Shown: one piece after another, positions 9,805-19,646 of the stretch | Layout: each line of letters begins with the position of its first letter | Numbering within the stretch: the stretch's first letter is position 1 | Assembly (NCBI GenBank): GCA_900473745.1 | Contig: UCMW01000013.1 | Location: 1-64,000, forward strand | Direction: 5' to 3' | Source: Hyphomicrobiales bacterium | GTDB taxonomy: Bacteria > Pseudomonadota > Alphaproteobacteria > Rhizobiales > Rhizobiaceae | DNA length: 64,000 bases | The notes under the pieces: generated by a model | Database searches by the model: none | Told to the model about the DNA's origin: nothing | What the model saw: the letters and a program-made list of their open reading frames with translations, nothing else | Position numbers and translations under genes: made by a program

Positions 9805-9822
9805 ATGACAGTCGGATGACAG
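9805..9822 (-). promoter_or_regulatory. Pho box (PhoB binding site)
   Basis: On the minus strand CTGTCAT-CCGA-CTGTCAT: two exact copies of the PhoB half-site with the canonical 4-base spacer. It lies upstream of the phytase-like gene on the coding strand. Confidence 0.88.
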
Positions 9823-9852
9823 CACGATGTCGATCCGACATTTCCCTTCAGA

Positions 9853-10752
9853 TCAGGCCGGTACTGTTTCCTTACCCGCCTCTCGCAGCATGAGGAAGAG
9901 CGACGCACCGAGGATCAGCAATGCTCCCAGCCAGAGATAGCCGCTCGGCGCATAGCCGAAGACAATCCAGCCGGCGAAGACGTTGAGTGGCAGTTTCAGG
10001 TCATCGAAGGGCTGCACATAGGCCGCATCGGCAGCGTTGTAAGCGAGCGTGAGCAGATACTGGCCGACAGCTGTGAGGAGACCCGCGCCCAGAAGCAGCC
10101 AGAGCGTCAGCCCCTCCGGCACGACGAAGCCACCCGCCACGGCCAGACCTGCATTGATCGGGGTCAGCAGGACGAGCAGCCAGACCGTGACCGTCTCCGG
10201 TGCCTCGTAATGGGTGAGGTTTTTCATGATCAGCGAAGAGCCGCCCCAGAGCAGTGCGGATAGCACTGGCAGGAGCGCTGCGAGGGTGAAGGTGTCCGAC
10301 CAGGGCTGCAGGATGATCATTGCACCGATGAAGCCTGTCAGCGTTGCCAGCCAGCGATCGCGACCGACTGTTTCGCCGAGAAACAGACGTGCGCCGATGA
10401 TGATGAAGAAGGGCGAGGTCATGACGAGTGCGATGGCCTGCCAGATCGGCACCGTGGCAAGGCCTGTCACCCAGGCCTGAACGCCGAAGGCAGCGAGCAG
10501 GACGCGCAGGATGTGGCGGACAGGATAGGCCGTCTTCATCGCCTTGAGGCCAAGCCGGAAGAGCAGCGGAAGAGAGAGGACGAGAGCAAAGCCATATTGC
10601 CAGAAGGCGGTCGAGGCCGGCGGGAAGCCGAGCGTCATGGCGAGCCATTGCGTGACGACGTTGAGAGCGGCAAAGGCGATGCCCGCCAGTACCATGAAAC
10701 CGGCACCGAGAAAGGCCCGGGAGCGCAGAATAGAAACCGAGCTCTGATTCAT
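9853..10752 (-). CDS. ribN: Riboflavin importer RibN (EamA/DMT family)
   Basis: 299 residues with about ten transmembrane segments and two EamA repeats, the drug/metabolite transporter architecture. The start at 10752 follows an AAAGGAAAA ribosome site. An FMN riboswitch lies directly upstream on the same strand. FMN-riboswitch-controlled EamA transporters in rhizobia are RibN riboflavin importers (described in Rhizobium leguminosarum), so the symbol rests on family plus riboswitch. Other EamA substrates are possible in principle, but the riboswitch makes a flavin role much the best call. Located in the inner membrane. Confidence 0.88.
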   Translation of the reverse strand: MNQSSVSILRSRAFLGAGFMVLAGIAFAALNVVTQWLAMTLGFPPASTAFWQYGFALVLSLPLLFRLGLKAMKTAYPVRHILRVLLAAFGVQAWVTGLATVPIWQAIALVMTSPFFIIIGARLFLGETVGRDRWLATLTGFIGAMIILQPWSDTFTLAALLPVLSALLWGGSSLIMKNLTHYEAPETVTVWLLVLLTPINAGLAVAGGFVVPEGLTLWLLLGAGLLTAVGQYLLTLAYNAADAAYVQPFDDLKLPLNVFAGWIVFGYAPSGYLWLGALLILGASLFLMLREAGKETVPA

Positions 10753-10888
10753 GTCATTTTTCCTTTTCCAAAGGACCAACACAAACCAGGACAGATGAGG
10801 ACGACGAAAACCGCACCCGGACGGACACGGAACTGCGCAGCAACGCCTCCCAATCCACCGCGAGCGGACCAAGGGCGCAGCCTGACCT

Positions 10889-11036
10889 CATTCTCTTTCA
10901 TCCGGACTTTAACCGTCGGCTCCGGAGTTACACCGGATCTGCTGACCCTGCCCTCCCCTTCGGGATCGCAGGCGCTCGCGGGCTTCGAGGTTTCCCCCTT
11001 ACCGCCGGTGGGGAGTTTCACCCCGCCCTGAGAACG
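10889..11036 (-). promoter_or_regulatory. FMN riboswitch (RFN element)
   Basis: On the minus strand the conserved blocks appear in order: TCTCAGGGCGGGGTGAAA, CCCCACCGGCGGTAA, AGCCCGCGAGCGCC, GGTCAGCAGATCCGGTG, CCGACGGTTAAAGTCCGGATG. These make up the six-helix FMN aptamer. The remaining 137 bases before ribN (10753-10888) are the expression platform. No T-run terminator was seen there, so control may be translational. Confidence 0.95.
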
Positions 11037-11093
11037 AATGCCGGAACAACCGGCAAGACACAAATATGACAGGTCATGCTGCAGCGCAAGATG

Positions 11094-11124
11094 ACAAAAA
11101 GAAAGCCCGGCACGAAGCCGGGCT
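11094..11124 (-). terminator. Intrinsic terminator of hupB
   Basis: AGCCCGGC / GCCGGGCT hairpin followed on the minus strand by TTTCTTTTTG. It lies about 55 bases after the hupB stop. Confidence 0.85.
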
Positions 11125-11178
11125 AACCAAGGTGTCAGCTGACCATCGGCACCGAAGGGTGGCGACGGTCACGACGGA

Positions 11179-11454
11179 TCAGCTGTTGACAGCGTCCTTC
11201 AGGCCCTTGCCGGCCGTGAACTTCGGAACGTTGCGAGCCGGGATATCGACTTCAGCGCCGGTGGACGGGTTGCGGCCCTTGGAGGCTTCGCGACGGGCGA
11301 CGGTGAAGGCGCCGAAGCCAGCGAGACGGATGTCGCCGCCGTTCTTCAGTTCAGCCTGCACCGTTTCAAAAACGGCATCAACGGCAGAGGCGGCGTCAGC
11401 CTTGGTGAGGCCAGCCTTCTCGGCGACCGCGGATACGAGTTCGTTCTTGTTCAT
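11179..11454 (-). CDS. hupB: DNA-binding protein HU
   Basis: 91-residue histone-like nucleoid protein. The HU signature 'GFGAFTVARREASKGRNPSTG' includes the DNA-intercalating arm with its RNP motif, and the end 'PKFTAGKGLKDAV' is typical. The start at 11454 (MNKNELVSA) follows a GGGTGGAAAC stretch. It lies downstream of lon, from which a strong terminator (11587-11619) separates it, so it has its own promoter in 11455-11586. The lon-hupB order is conserved in many proteobacteria. Confidence 0.97.
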   Translation of the reverse strand: MNKNELVSAVAEKAGLTKADAASAVDAVFETVQAELKNGGDIRLAGFGAFTVARREASKGRNPSTGAEVDIPARNVPKFTAGKGLKDAVNS

Positions 11455-11586
11455 GTTTCCACCCTTTCTGATTGGTATGAAACGACTCAAATGATTAAGT
11501 CGGGCGGAGAATACGAAAGCTTCTGCCCTTCGCAACTCAAAAGCACCCGAAAGCCCCGGAAAACAAGCCTTTTAAGCGGCTTTTCA

Positions 11587-11619
11587 CAAAAAAGGCTGGC
11601 AAAAATGCCAGCCTTTTTG
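11587..11619 (-). terminator. Intrinsic terminator of lon
   Basis: Strong AAAAAGGCTGGCA / TGCCAGCCTTTTT hairpin with an AAAA loop and T-runs on both sides, 41 bases beyond the lon stop. Confidence 0.9.
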
Positions 11620-11660
11620 TCGGTTTTGGAGCTTTGTGGCTCACTTATGGCAGATTTGCC

Positions 11661-14078
11661 TCAGTGAGCGATGGTTGCACCGGTTTCGTCGGTGCCGTCG
11701 ACCACGCCGATTGCAGGCGTTTCAACGGTTCCATCCCACTCGATTGGCTCGGGCACACGGACGAGGGCATGGCGGATAACCTCGCCCATCCGAGACACCG
11801 GAACGATCTCCATATTGTTCTTCACGTTGTCCGGAATGTCCGCCAGATCCTTGGCGTTCTCTTCCGGGATCAGAACTTTCTTGATGCCACCGCGGAGGGC
11901 TGCGAGCAGCTTTTCCTTCAGGCCACCGATCGGCAGTACACGGCCACGCAGGGTGATTTCACCCGTCATGGCGACGTCCTTGTTGACCGGGATGCCGGTC
12001 ATGATCGAGACGATCGCCGTTGCCATGGCAACGCCGGCGGACGGACCATCCTTCGGGGTTGCCCCTTCCGGAACATGGACGTGGATGTCGGACTTGTCGA
12101 AGCGCGGCGGCTCGACGCCGAAATCGACGGCGCGCGAACGGACATAGGATGCCGCTGCCGAGATCGATTCCTTCATCACTTCCTTCAGGTTGCCCGTGAC
12201 CGTCATGCGGCCCTTTCCGGGCATCATGACGCCTTCAATGGTCAGCAATTCACCGCCCACTTCCGTCCAGGCAAGACCCGTGACGACGCCGACCTGATCC
12301 TCGCCCTCTGCTTCGCCATGGCGGAAGCGCGGAACGCCCAGGTATTCGTTGATGTTCTCACCGGTCACGGCGACCGAAGTCACCTTGCCCTTGATGATTT
12401 CCGTCACAGCCTTACGAGCGAGCTTCATCAGTTCGCGTTCGAAGGAGCGGACACCAGCTTCGCGGGTGTACTGCTGGATGATCGCCATGATCGCCGAATC
12501 CGCCACGGAAAATTCCTCCGGACGCAAGGCGTGTTCCTTGATCGCCTTGGGCAGCAGGTGCCGCTTGGCGATTTCGAGCTTCTCATCTTCGGTGTAACCC
12601 GCGATACGGATGATCTCCATACGGTCCATGAGCGGACCCGGGATGTTCAGCGTATTGGCAGTGGTCACGAACATGACGTTCGACAGGTCATATTCCACTT
12701 CGAGATAGTGGTCCATGAAGGTCGAGTTCTGTTCCGGATCCAGCACTTCGAGCAGAGCCGAGGACGGGTCGCCACGGAAGTCCATGCCCATCTTGTCGAT
12801 CTCGTCGAGCAGGAAGAGCGGGTTGGACCGCTTCGCCTTCTTCATCGACTGCACGATCTTGCCGGGCATCGAACCGATATAGGTGCGGCGGTGACCGCGG
12901 ATCTCGGCTTCATCACGCACGCCACCGAGCGCCATGCGCACGTATTCGCGGCCTGTCGCCTTGGCGATCGACTTAGCGAGCGAGGTCTTGCCGACGCCCG
13001 GAGGACCGACGAGGCACAGGATCGGGCCCTTCAGCTTCGTCGCACGCGCCTGCACGGCGAGATATTCGACGATGCGTTCCTTGACCTTGTCGAGGCCGAA
13101 ATGGTCCTCGTCGAGGGTCTTTTCGGCCGCGTTGAGGTCGATCTTGACCTTCGACTTCTTGCCCCAGGGCAGACCCAGCAGCCAGTCGAGATAGTTGCGC
13201 ACGACAGTGGCTTCCGCCGACATCGGGCTCATGTGGCGCAGCTTCTTCAGCTCCGCATCGGCCTTTTCCTTGGCTTCCTTGGAAAGCTTGGTCTTGGCGA
13301 TGCGCTCTTCCAGTTCGGCCATCTCGTCACGGCCGTCTTCGCCGTCGCCGAGTTCCTTCTGGATCGCCTTCATCTGCTCATTGAGGTAATATTCGCGCTG
13401 GGTCTTTTCCATCTGGCGCTTGACGCGCGAGCGGATGCGCTTTTCGACCTGCAGAACGGAGATCTCGCCTTCCATGAAGCCGAGCGCCTTTTCGAGACGC
13501 GTCTTCACGCTCACCGTTTCGAGCATTTCCTGCTTTTCGGTGATCTTGATGGAAAGATGCGAGGCCACGGTATCGGCGAGCTTCGAGTAGTCCTCGATCT
13601 GGCTTGCGGCGCCGACGACCTCGGGGGAGATCTTCTTGTTCAGCTTGACGTAATTTTCGAACTCCGACACCACCGAGCGGGACAAAGCCTCGATCTCGAC
13701 CGGATCTTCGGCCGGCTCGGCCAGGATGCTGGCTTTCGCTTCGTAATAATCTTCGCGGGCCGTGTAAGCCTCGACCTTGGCGCGCGCGCGTCCTTCGATC
13801 AGCACCTTCACAGTGCCATCGGGCAGCTTCAGGAGCTGGAGGACATTGGCCACCGTGCCGACTTCGTAGATGGCGTCCGGGGCCGGATCGTCGTCACTCG
13901 CGTTGATCTGCGTGGCCAGCATGATCTGCTTGTCGGAACCCATCACCTCTTCCAGAGCGCGGATGGATTTCTCGCGGCCGACGAACAGCGGGACGATCAT
14001 GTGAGGAAACACCACGATGTCGCGCAGAGGAAGCACCGGATAGGTGTTCGCCTCGTTTGCAGCTGACGTATTCGTCAT
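11661..14078 (-). CDS. lon: ATP-dependent protease La (Lon)
   Basis: 805-residue cytosolic AAA+ serine protease that degrades misfolded and regulatory proteins. An N-terminal substrate domain ('[22 protein letters not shown]') is followed by a coiled-coil region, the AAA+ module with Walker A GPPGVGKT and Walker B '[11 protein letters not shown]', and the Lon protease domain with the catalytic serine in PKDGPSAG and the lysine in [10 protein letters not shown]. Start 14078 (MTNTSAAN) was chosen because the in-frame upstream sequence is not Lon-like and GGAAG precedes it. It lies downstream of clpP-clpX on the same strand, with the gap of about 460 bases presumably holding its own promoter. 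Confidence 0.98.
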   Translation of the reverse strand: MTNTSAANEANTYPVLPLRDIVVFPHMIVPLFVGREKSIRALEEVMGSDKQIMLATQINASDDDPAPDAIYEVGTVANVLQLLKLPDGTVKVLIEGRARAKVEAYTAREDYYEAKASILAEPAEDPVEIEALSRSVVSEFENYVKLNKKISPEVVGAASQIEDYSKLADTVASHLSIKITEKQEMLETVSVKTRLEKALGFMEGEISVLQVEKRIRSRVKRQMEKTQREYYLNEQMKAIQKELGDGEDGRDEMAELEERIAKTKLSKEAKEKADAELKKLRHMSPMSAEATVVRNYLDWLLGLPWGKKSKVKIDLNAAEKTLDEDHFGLDKVKERIVEYLAVQARATKLKGPILCLVGPPGVGKTSLAKSIAKATGREYVRMALGGVRDEAEIRGHRRTYIGSMPGKIVQSMKKAKRSNPLFLLDEIDKMGMDFRGDPSSALLEVLDPEQNSTFMDHYLEVEYDLSNVMFVTTANTLNIPGPLMDRMEIIRIAGYTEDEKLEIAKRHLLPKAIKEHALRPEEFSVADSAIMAIIQQYTREAGVRSFERELMKLARKAVTEIIKGKVTSVAVTGENINEYLGVPRFRHGEAEGEDQVGVVTGLAWTEVGGELLTIEGVMMPGKGRMTVTGNLKEVMKESISAAASYVRSRAVDFGVEPPRFDKSDIHVHVPEGATPKDGPSAGVAMATAIVSIMTGIPVNKDVAMTGEITLRGRVLPIGGLKEKLLAALRGGIKKVLIPEENAKDLADIPDNVKNNMEIVPVSRMGEVIRHALVRVPEPIEWDGTVETPAIGVVDGTDETGATIAH

Positions 14079-14539
14079 TTCACTTCCTTTCAAACGTCCC
14101 GGGGAAACCGGGACTCCATGCCGACCCAGAAGAGGCGTCAGGCATATTTTTCGATCCTCCAACAAGTGGAGTGGCGTTCCCGCCAATTCAAGCCTGCCGC
14201 CCGGGCCGGTGCCGAATCTGTGACACCAGAATGACAAACCTCGCCGGCTTTCACACTACAAATCGGACCTGATGCGAGGCATTCGCGTCACTTCGTCGCC
14301 CGGTTGGTTACCGTCAGTCGCTTGGATGATCGGAGACACGGTTACGCGGTGACGGCGACGCAGCACACAGGCGTTCAATCTCCACTCCGTTCTAGCCCAA
14401 TCAGCGGGCGTGACAACAGCGGAATACCGTAAATGCGGGTGCCAGCCGGGAAAACCACAGGCTGCACCAAAAAAGACCCAGCAGACACGAAAAAGCCCGC
14501 CACGAGGGCGGGCTCATCGTCTGGTTTGATCCGAACCGA
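14079..14539. other. Intergenic region between clpX and lon
   Basis: 461 bases without a gene. It holds the clpX terminator (14489-14514) at its clpX-proximal end and must contain the lon promoter at the lon-proximal end. I could not pick a convincing sigma-32 or sigma-70 pair by eye. Nothing else was recognised. Confidence 0.6.
14489..14514 (-). terminator. Intrinsic terminator of clpX
   Basis: AGCCCGCC / GGCGGGCT style hairpin with an ACGA loop, followed on the minus strand by TTTTTCGTG. It lies 26 bases beyond the clpX stop. Confidence 0.85.
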
Positions 14540-15817
14540 TCAGGCGGAGGCGTTGGCCTTCTCTTCCTGACGATCGGCATAGATGTAAAGCGGACGGGAC
14601 TTGCCATTGACGACGTCGTCGGAAATGACGACCTCGCGAACGCCTTCCAGTTCGGGCAGTTCGAACATCGTGTCGAGCAGGATCTTTTCCATGATCGAGC
14701 GAAGGCCGCGGGCACCGGTCTTGCGGGTGATCGCCTTGCGGGCGATTTCGCGGAGGGCATCCTCGTGGAAGGACAGTTCGACGTCTTCCATCTCGAACAG
14801 GCGCTGATACTGCTTGACGAGCGCGTTCTTCGGCTCGGACAGGATCTGGATCAGCGCATCCTCGTCCAGATCCTCGAGCGTTGCCAGAACAGGCAGACGA
14901 CCGATGAATTCCGGGATAAGGCCGAACTTGACCAGATCTTCCGGCTCCAATTCACGCAGCACTTCGCCGACGCGGCGATCGTCTTCCGCCTTCACCGTTG
15001 CGCCAAAACCGATCGAGGTCTTTTCGCCGCGGGCAGAGATGATCTTGTCGAGGCCGGCAAAGGCACCGCCGCAGATGAACAGGATGTTGGTCGTATCTAC
15101 CTGCAGGAACTCCTGCTGCGGATGCTTGCGGCCACCCTGCGGCGGAACGGATGCGACCGTGCCTTCCATGATCTTCAGAAGCGCCTGCTGGACTCCCTCG
15201 CCCGATACGTCGCGGGTGATCGAAGGATTGTCCGACTTGCGGGAGATCTTGTCGACTTCGTCGATGTAGACGATGCCGCGCTGGGCGCGCTCGACATTAT
15301 AATCCGCAGACTGCAGAAGCTTCAGGATGATGTTTTCGACGTCTTCACCGACATAGCCGGCTTCGGTCAATGTCGTTGCATCGGCCATGGTGAAGGGCAC
15401 ATCGATGATGCGGGCCAGCGTCTGGGCAAGATAGGTCTTGCCGCAGCCGGTGGGTCCCACGAGCATGATGTTCGACTTCGCCAATTCGACATCGCCGCCC
15501 TTGGAGGCGTGCGACAGGCGCTTGTAGTGGTTGTGCACGGCCACCGACAGGATCTTCTTCGCCTGCTTCTGACCGATCACATATTCGTCGAGGATCTTGA
15601 TGATGTCCTGCGGCGTGGGAACGCCGTCGCGAGACTTGACCATCGAAGACTTGTTCTCTTCGCGGATGATGTCCATGCAGAGTTCGACGCATTCATCGCA
15701 GATGAACACAGTCGGTCCGGCAATCAACTTGCGGACCTCGTGCTGGCTCTTGCCGCAGAAGGAACAATAAAGGGTATTCTTGGAGTCACCGCCGTTGCTT
15801 CCGCTGACTTTGCTCAT
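14540..15817 (-). CDS. clpX: ClpX, ATP-dependent unfoldase of ClpXP
   Basis: 425 residues. The N-terminal zinc-binding domain has Cys18, Cys21, Cys40 and Cys43 (YCSFCGK...ICDECVE), followed by an AAA+ domain with Walker A GPTGCGKT (121-128), Walker B '[11 protein letters not shown]', and the [22 protein letters not shown] substrate-loop region. It recognises tagged substrates and feeds them to ClpP; in alphaproteobacteria ClpXP also clears cell-cycle regulators. It lies 285 bases downstream of clpP on the same strand and has its own terminator. The length is normal for the family. Confidence 0.98.
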   Translation of the reverse strand: MSKVSGSNGGDSKNTLYCSFCGKSQHEVRKLIAGPTVFICDECVELCMDIIREENKSSMVKSRDGVPTPQDIIKILDEYVIGQKQAKKILSVAVHNHYKRLSHASKGGDVELAKSNIMLVGPTGCGKTYLAQTLARIIDVPFTMADATTLTEAGYVGEDVENIILKLLQSADYNVERAQRGIVYIDEVDKISRKSDNPSITRDVSGEGVQQALLKIMEGTVASVPPQGGRKHPQQEFLQVDTTNILFICGGAFAGLDKIISARGEKTSIGFGATVKAEDDRRVGEVLRELEPEDLVKFGLIPEFIGRLPVLATLEDLDEDALIQILSEPKNALVKQYQRLFEMEDVELSFHEDALREIARKAITRKTGARGLRSIMEKILLDTMFELPELEGVREVVISDDVVNGKSRPLYIYADRQEEKANASA

Positions 15818-16102
15818 GTCTTTATCCTTCCAGCACGCCGCGCCACCGCAGTCACGGCAGGGCGGTCACTCACACTGTCCGGCTCCCACCGCCGCCGTTG
15901 GGGGGAACCTCTTCCGATCCGGAGCTACTAGCCGATCCGACCATGTCGGAGCGGCGGCAACGAAAACTCCCAGTCTCGGCAGACTATGTCACAAAGATTC
16001 AACATAGCCTTAATCACACTATTAGCGCTTTTACGCCGACTTTAAACCCCGCCTGCCATCACGTCTGCCGGCATCTGGTGATGCCGGCGGCATAAGCGTG
16101 GA

Positions 16103-16738
16103 TCAAGCCGACGGTGCGACGCCTTCCATTTCGACGCGCGATGTCAGGATACGGTCGATCAGACCCCATTCCTTGGCTTCGCTCGATTCCATGAAATGAT
16201 CGCGATCGAGCGTATTCTCGACTTCGTCATATGTCTTACCAGTATGCTTGACATAGACCTCGTTCAGACGACGCTTCATCTTAATAATGTCACGAGCATG
16301 ACGCTCGATATCGGAAGCCTGGCCCTGGAAGCCGCCGGACGGCTGATGGACCATGATGCGGGCGTTCGGGGTTGCAAAGCGCATGCCCTTCTCACCGGCG
16401 GCCAGCAACAGCGAGCCCATAGAGGCGGCCTGACCGATGCAGAGCGTCGACACGGCCGGACGGATGAACTGCATCGTGTCGTAGATCGCCATGCCAGAGG
16501 TGACGACACCGCCTGGCGAATTGATGTAGATGGCGATTTCCTTCTTGGGGTTCTCGGCTTCGAGGAAGAGGAGCTGGGCGCAGACGAGCGAGGCCATGGT
16601 GTCTTCGACCGGGCCCGTCAGGAAGATGATCCGCTCCTTGAGCAGTCGAGAAAAGATGTCGTAGGAGCGCTCGCCACGATTGGTCTGCTCGACGACCATC
16701 GGCACCAGAGCGAGAGCGGTATCAACGGGATTTCTCAT
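16103..16738 (-). CDS. clpP: ClpP protease subunit
   Basis: 211 residues, usual length. The catalytic triad is visible as Ser106 (GQAASMGS), His131 (IMVHQPSGG) and Asp180 (DRDHFM), with the processive-core motif 'YINSPGG'. It forms the tetradecameric barrel that partners ClpX, encoded immediately downstream. Between the two genes (15818-16102) I saw no terminator with a T-run, only a GC-rich hairpin at about 16067-16088, so read-through into clpX is plausible. Confidence 0.98.
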   Translation of the reverse strand: MRNPVDTALALVPMVVEQTNRGERSYDIFSRLLKERIIFLTGPVEDTMASLVCAQLLFLEAENPKKEIAIYINSPGGVVTSGMAIYDTMQFIRPAVSTLCIGQAASMGSLLLAAGEKGMRFATPNARIMVHQPSGGFQGQASDIERHARDIIKMKRRLNEVYVKHTGKTYDEVENTLDRDHFMESSEAKEWGLIDRILTSRVEMEGVAPSA

Positions 16739-17093
16739 GTCGGTCCTTTTCAGCCTCTCCCCGGCACATCGGTGGCGGGAATCACGTAATCTTTGTCAAT
16801 CCCTACATAGAGTGTCCGCACCCCGACATTCAAGACACGAGGACCGGATATCCTTAATGGTCAGAATGCGCTCGGCGCTGTAGATCCTGACTTTCCGGCC
16901 GGTCGTCGGGACCGCGTCGGAGCTAACCTGTCATCCTTGCACAAGAAACGGCTAACATGGTGAAATTTTGGTAAGTCTGTCGTGTGCAGGTTCCGGCTGC
17001 AAGCAGGATCCTGCGGCTTTTCATAGTGACTGTTTAACCCGCTTGGGCCATTCTGGAGCGATAGTCTGCCGAATTGATTTCAGGAATGGCATC
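16739..17093. other. Divergent intergenic region between clpP and the diguanylate cyclase
   Basis: 355 bases between divergently transcribed genes. It must carry the clpP promoter on the minus strand and that of the cyclase gene on the plus strand. No repeat, RNA gene or confident promoter was recognised by eye. Confidence 0.5.
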
Positions 17094-18350
17094 GTGATCG
17101 ACGTGAAGACAGCGTTTTTGCTCTGGGTCATACAGGCCAATACGCTCGCGATTCTCCTCCTTGCCATTTGGCTGCATGCCCGCGACCAGAGACACTTCCT
17201 CTGGTTCGGCATCGGCTTCCTGTTGCATGCCAGTGGCCTCGGCCTGGTGGGCCTGCGCGGACAGATCCCTGACATCGTCTCGATCCAGGCGGCGAATGCC
17301 ATCTCGCTGTTCGGGTTCAGCTTCTGGGCGAAGGGGCTTGCAGCACTCGATCACAGGCGGGCCGCGCAAATGATCTGGGTTCCGCCCCTGCTGTGGTTGG
17401 TGGGAAACCTACTGCCTCCGATCCGAGACGAGTTCGCCTTTCGCGTGTCGCTCTACAATGCGGCAGCAGCCATTGGCTTTGCGACCCTTGCCCTCACCGC
17501 CGCGCGTGCGCGCTTCAGCTCCAACCGTTACCGCGCACTGCTGACATTCGTCTGGGCTGCCCAGGCGATCGCCGGATCGATTTTCGCCGTCTTCGTCCTA
17601 TTCCACCGGCCGCAGAGCTTTGCCGACAATTTCTTCGGCATGTGGATGGGAATGATCGCCGTCATAGGCTTCATCACCGCTGTCGTGATCCTCGCCAAGA
17701 TTACAATGGATCGGTCACAGGAACAGCTGCAGGCGCTGGTCAGGACCGATCCACTCACAGGGGCGCTCAACCGGCGGGGCTTTTCCGAGGCCTATCAGGG
17801 ACTGGTGGATAGTTCCCCGCTCGATACGCTCGGCGTGCTGATTTTCGACCTCGACCACTTCAAGCAGATCAACGATCGGCATGGGCATACTGTCGGTGAC
17901 CGGGTCCTTCGGGAATTCGCCGATGTCTGCCGCTCGCTGCTGCCGCAGCGCGCGGTCTTCGCGCGGACCGGTGGCGAGGAATTTGCCGCCGTGCTGGCGA
18001 TTTCGGAACCGAGAGATGCGGCACTGTTTGCCGAAACCGTGCGTCTGGCGCTGGCGGATCGCAGCATTGTGACCGATGGCGACATCATTTCCGTCACGAC
18101 CAGCGTCGGAATCTCGATCAGTTCACTGCGCGACGCAGATCTGGACAAGCTCCTATCCGAGGCCGATCTCGCGCTTTACACGGCAAAGGCGCAAGGTCGA
18201 AACAGGACATCGCTGCGCTCGGGCAGTCGGACCGTGACCGTACCGCCAGCGCGGGAGGAAAGCGGACCAGAGGAAGTCGACCGCCAGGCCGACCGGCAGG
18301 TGGCCATCCTGAAGCGCATCTCCGCAGTTGCCCACAAGCTGGATCACTGA
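17094..18350 (+). CDS. Membrane-bound diguanylate cyclase (GGDEF)
   Basis: About 418 residues from a GTG start at 17094, preceded by AGGAAT at suitable distance. A non-membrane upstream extension was judged untranslated. Six to seven hydrophobic helices fill the first 210 or so residues, then a GGDEF domain with 'RTDPLTGALNRRGF', 'FDLDHFKQINDRHGHTVGD' and the active signature GGEEF. No RxxD inhibitory site precedes GGEEF, so product feedback at an I-site is not expected. The enzyme would make cyclic di-GMP from GTP in response to a membrane or periplasmic signal. Its partner process is unknown, but this genome has a c-di-GMP-type polysaccharide cluster at 31.6-39.9 kb. Confidence 0.9.
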   Translation: MIDVKTAFLLWVIQANTLAILLLAIWLHARDQRHFLWFGIGFLLHASGLGLVGLRGQIPDIVSIQAANAISLFGFSFWAKGLAALDHRRAAQMIWVPPLLWLVGNLLPPIRDEFAFRVSLYNAAAAIGFATLALTAARARFSSNRYRALLTFVWAAQAIAGSIFAVFVLFHRPQSFADNFFGMWMGMIAVIGFITAVVILAKITMDRSQEQLQALVRTDPLTGALNRRGFSEAYQGLVDSSPLDTLGVLIFDLDHFKQINDRHGHTVGDRVLREFADVCRSLLPQRAVFARTGGEEFAAVLAISEPRDAALFAETVRLALADRSIVTDGDIISVTTSVGISISSLRDADLDKLLSEADLALYTAKAQGRNRTSLRSGSRTVTVPPAREESGPEEVDRQADRQVAILKRISAVAHKLDH

Positions 18351-18401
18351 GCGGCGCCCCGTCCACTTGCGTGAGGAAATGCAGAGGATAAACAGGACGT
18401 C

Positions 18402-19646
18402 ATGACACAGAACTCCTTCCTCTCCATCGATCCGGCCACACGCCGCGTTTCGCTCGACGCCCGCGATCCGGCCTTCTACGGCAATCCGAACCGCACCTAT
18501 GCGGCGCTCCATGCGCAATGTCCGACTTTCTATTGGGAAGAACAGAAGCAGTGGTTCTTCACCGGCTACGACCATGTGAACGCGCTACTGCGGGATCGCC
18601 GATTCGGTCGGCAGATCCTGCATATCGCGACGCGCGAGGAACTGGGCATGCCAGAACCCGCCGAGCATACCCGTGATTTCGACAAGGCCGAAGAACACTC
18701 GCTGCTGGAAATCGAGCCGCCTGAGCACACGCGGCTGAGGACGCTCGTCAACCGCGCCTTCGTTTCCCGCCATGTCGAAAAGATGACGCCAGAGATCGAG
18801 TTGCTGGCAAACCGCCTGATCGACGAGTTCGAAAAGAACGGCAAGACGGAGCTCTTGTCGAGCTTTGCCGACATTATTCCGGTGACGATGATCGCCCGCA
18901 TGATCGGCATCCCCGAGGAGATGGGGCCGCAGTTGCTGAGATGGAGCCACGACTATGTCGGCATGTACATGTTCAAACGGACCCGCGCCGACGAGGAGGC
19001 CGCCGACCGGTCGGCAAAGGAATTCGCCAATTATGTGCGGCAGGTGATTGCGGAACGTCGGGCCGAGCCGCGCGACGATCTGTTGAGCCACATGATCCAC
19101 ACCGAGCACAAAGGACAGTTCCTGACCGAGGACGAGCTGATCTCGACGACGATCGTGCTGCTGAATGCCGGCCACGAGGCGACCGTGCACCAGATCGGCA
19201 ATTCGGTCCGAGTGATCCTCGAAAGCGGAAACGATCCGGCGAAGATGTTCACCGACGAGAAGGCGACGGAACGGACTGTCGAGGAGACGCTTCGGATCGG
19301 CGCGCCGGTTCACATCTTCCAGCGCTGGTGCCTGGAGCCCTGCGAGATCGACGGCGTGTCCTTCAAGCGTGGCGACAAGGTGAGCCTGATCCTGGCGGCG
19401 GCCAATCTCGATCCGCAGAAATTCTCCGATCCGCTCACCTTCAAGCCCGATCGCGACGAAGGGTCCAATCTCTCCTTCGGTGCCGGCATCCACTTCTGCA
19501 TCGGCGCGCCGCTTGCGAGGCTTGAGCTCAACATCGTTTTGCCGCTGCTCTTCAAGCGGTTGCCGGGTCTGAAGATCGCCGAGGCACCAACGGTCAAGGA
19601 CGTCTATCATTTTCACGGCCTGGAGCGGCTCGACCTCACCTGGTGA
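18402..19646 (+). CDS. Cytochrome P450
   Basis: 414 residues, soluble bacterial type. The haem-thiolate motif FGAGIHFCIG places the ligand at Cys366. The ExxR pair is in 'EETLRIGAPV', and the I-helix oxygen-activation motif is NAGHEAT (usual AGxET, with Ala replacing Thr at one position and Thr kept last). No signal or membrane anchor. It begins 51 bases after the cyclase stop, and its 3' end overlaps the convergent WYL regulator by 11 bases. No ferredoxin or reductase gene is adjacent, so redox partners must be encoded elsewhere. The substrate is unknown. Confidence 0.93.
   Translation: MTQNSFLSIDPATRRVSLDARDPAFYGNPNRTYAALHAQCPTFYWEEQKQWFFTGYDHVNALLRDRRFGRQILHIATREELGMPEPAEHTRDFDKAEEHSLLEIEPPEHTRLRTLVNRAFVSRHVEKMTPEIELLANRLIDEFEKNGKTELLSSFADIIPVTMIARMIGIPEEMGPQLLRWSHDYVGMYMFKRTRADEEAADRSAKEFANYVRQVIAERRAEPRDDLLSHMIHTEHKGQFLTEDELISTTIVLLNAGHEATVHQIGNSVRVILESGNDPAKMFTDEKATERTVEETLRIGAPVHIFQRWCLEPCEIDGVSFKRGDKVSLILAAANLDPQKFSDPLTFKPDRDEGSNLSFGAGIHFCIGAPLARLELNIVLPLLFKRLPGLKIAEAPTVKDVYHFHGLERLDLTW

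Noticed and set aside
14079..14300. Heat-shock sigma-32 promoter for lon
   Set aside because: CTTGAA and CTTGTT hexamers are present on the minus strand, but no matching -10 at proper spacing, so no promoter was called.
16067..16088. Terminator directly after clpP
   Set aside because: GCCGGCATC/GATGCCGGC can form a hairpin, but no T-run follows on the minus strand and it is as likely to be part of the clpP-clpX leader.
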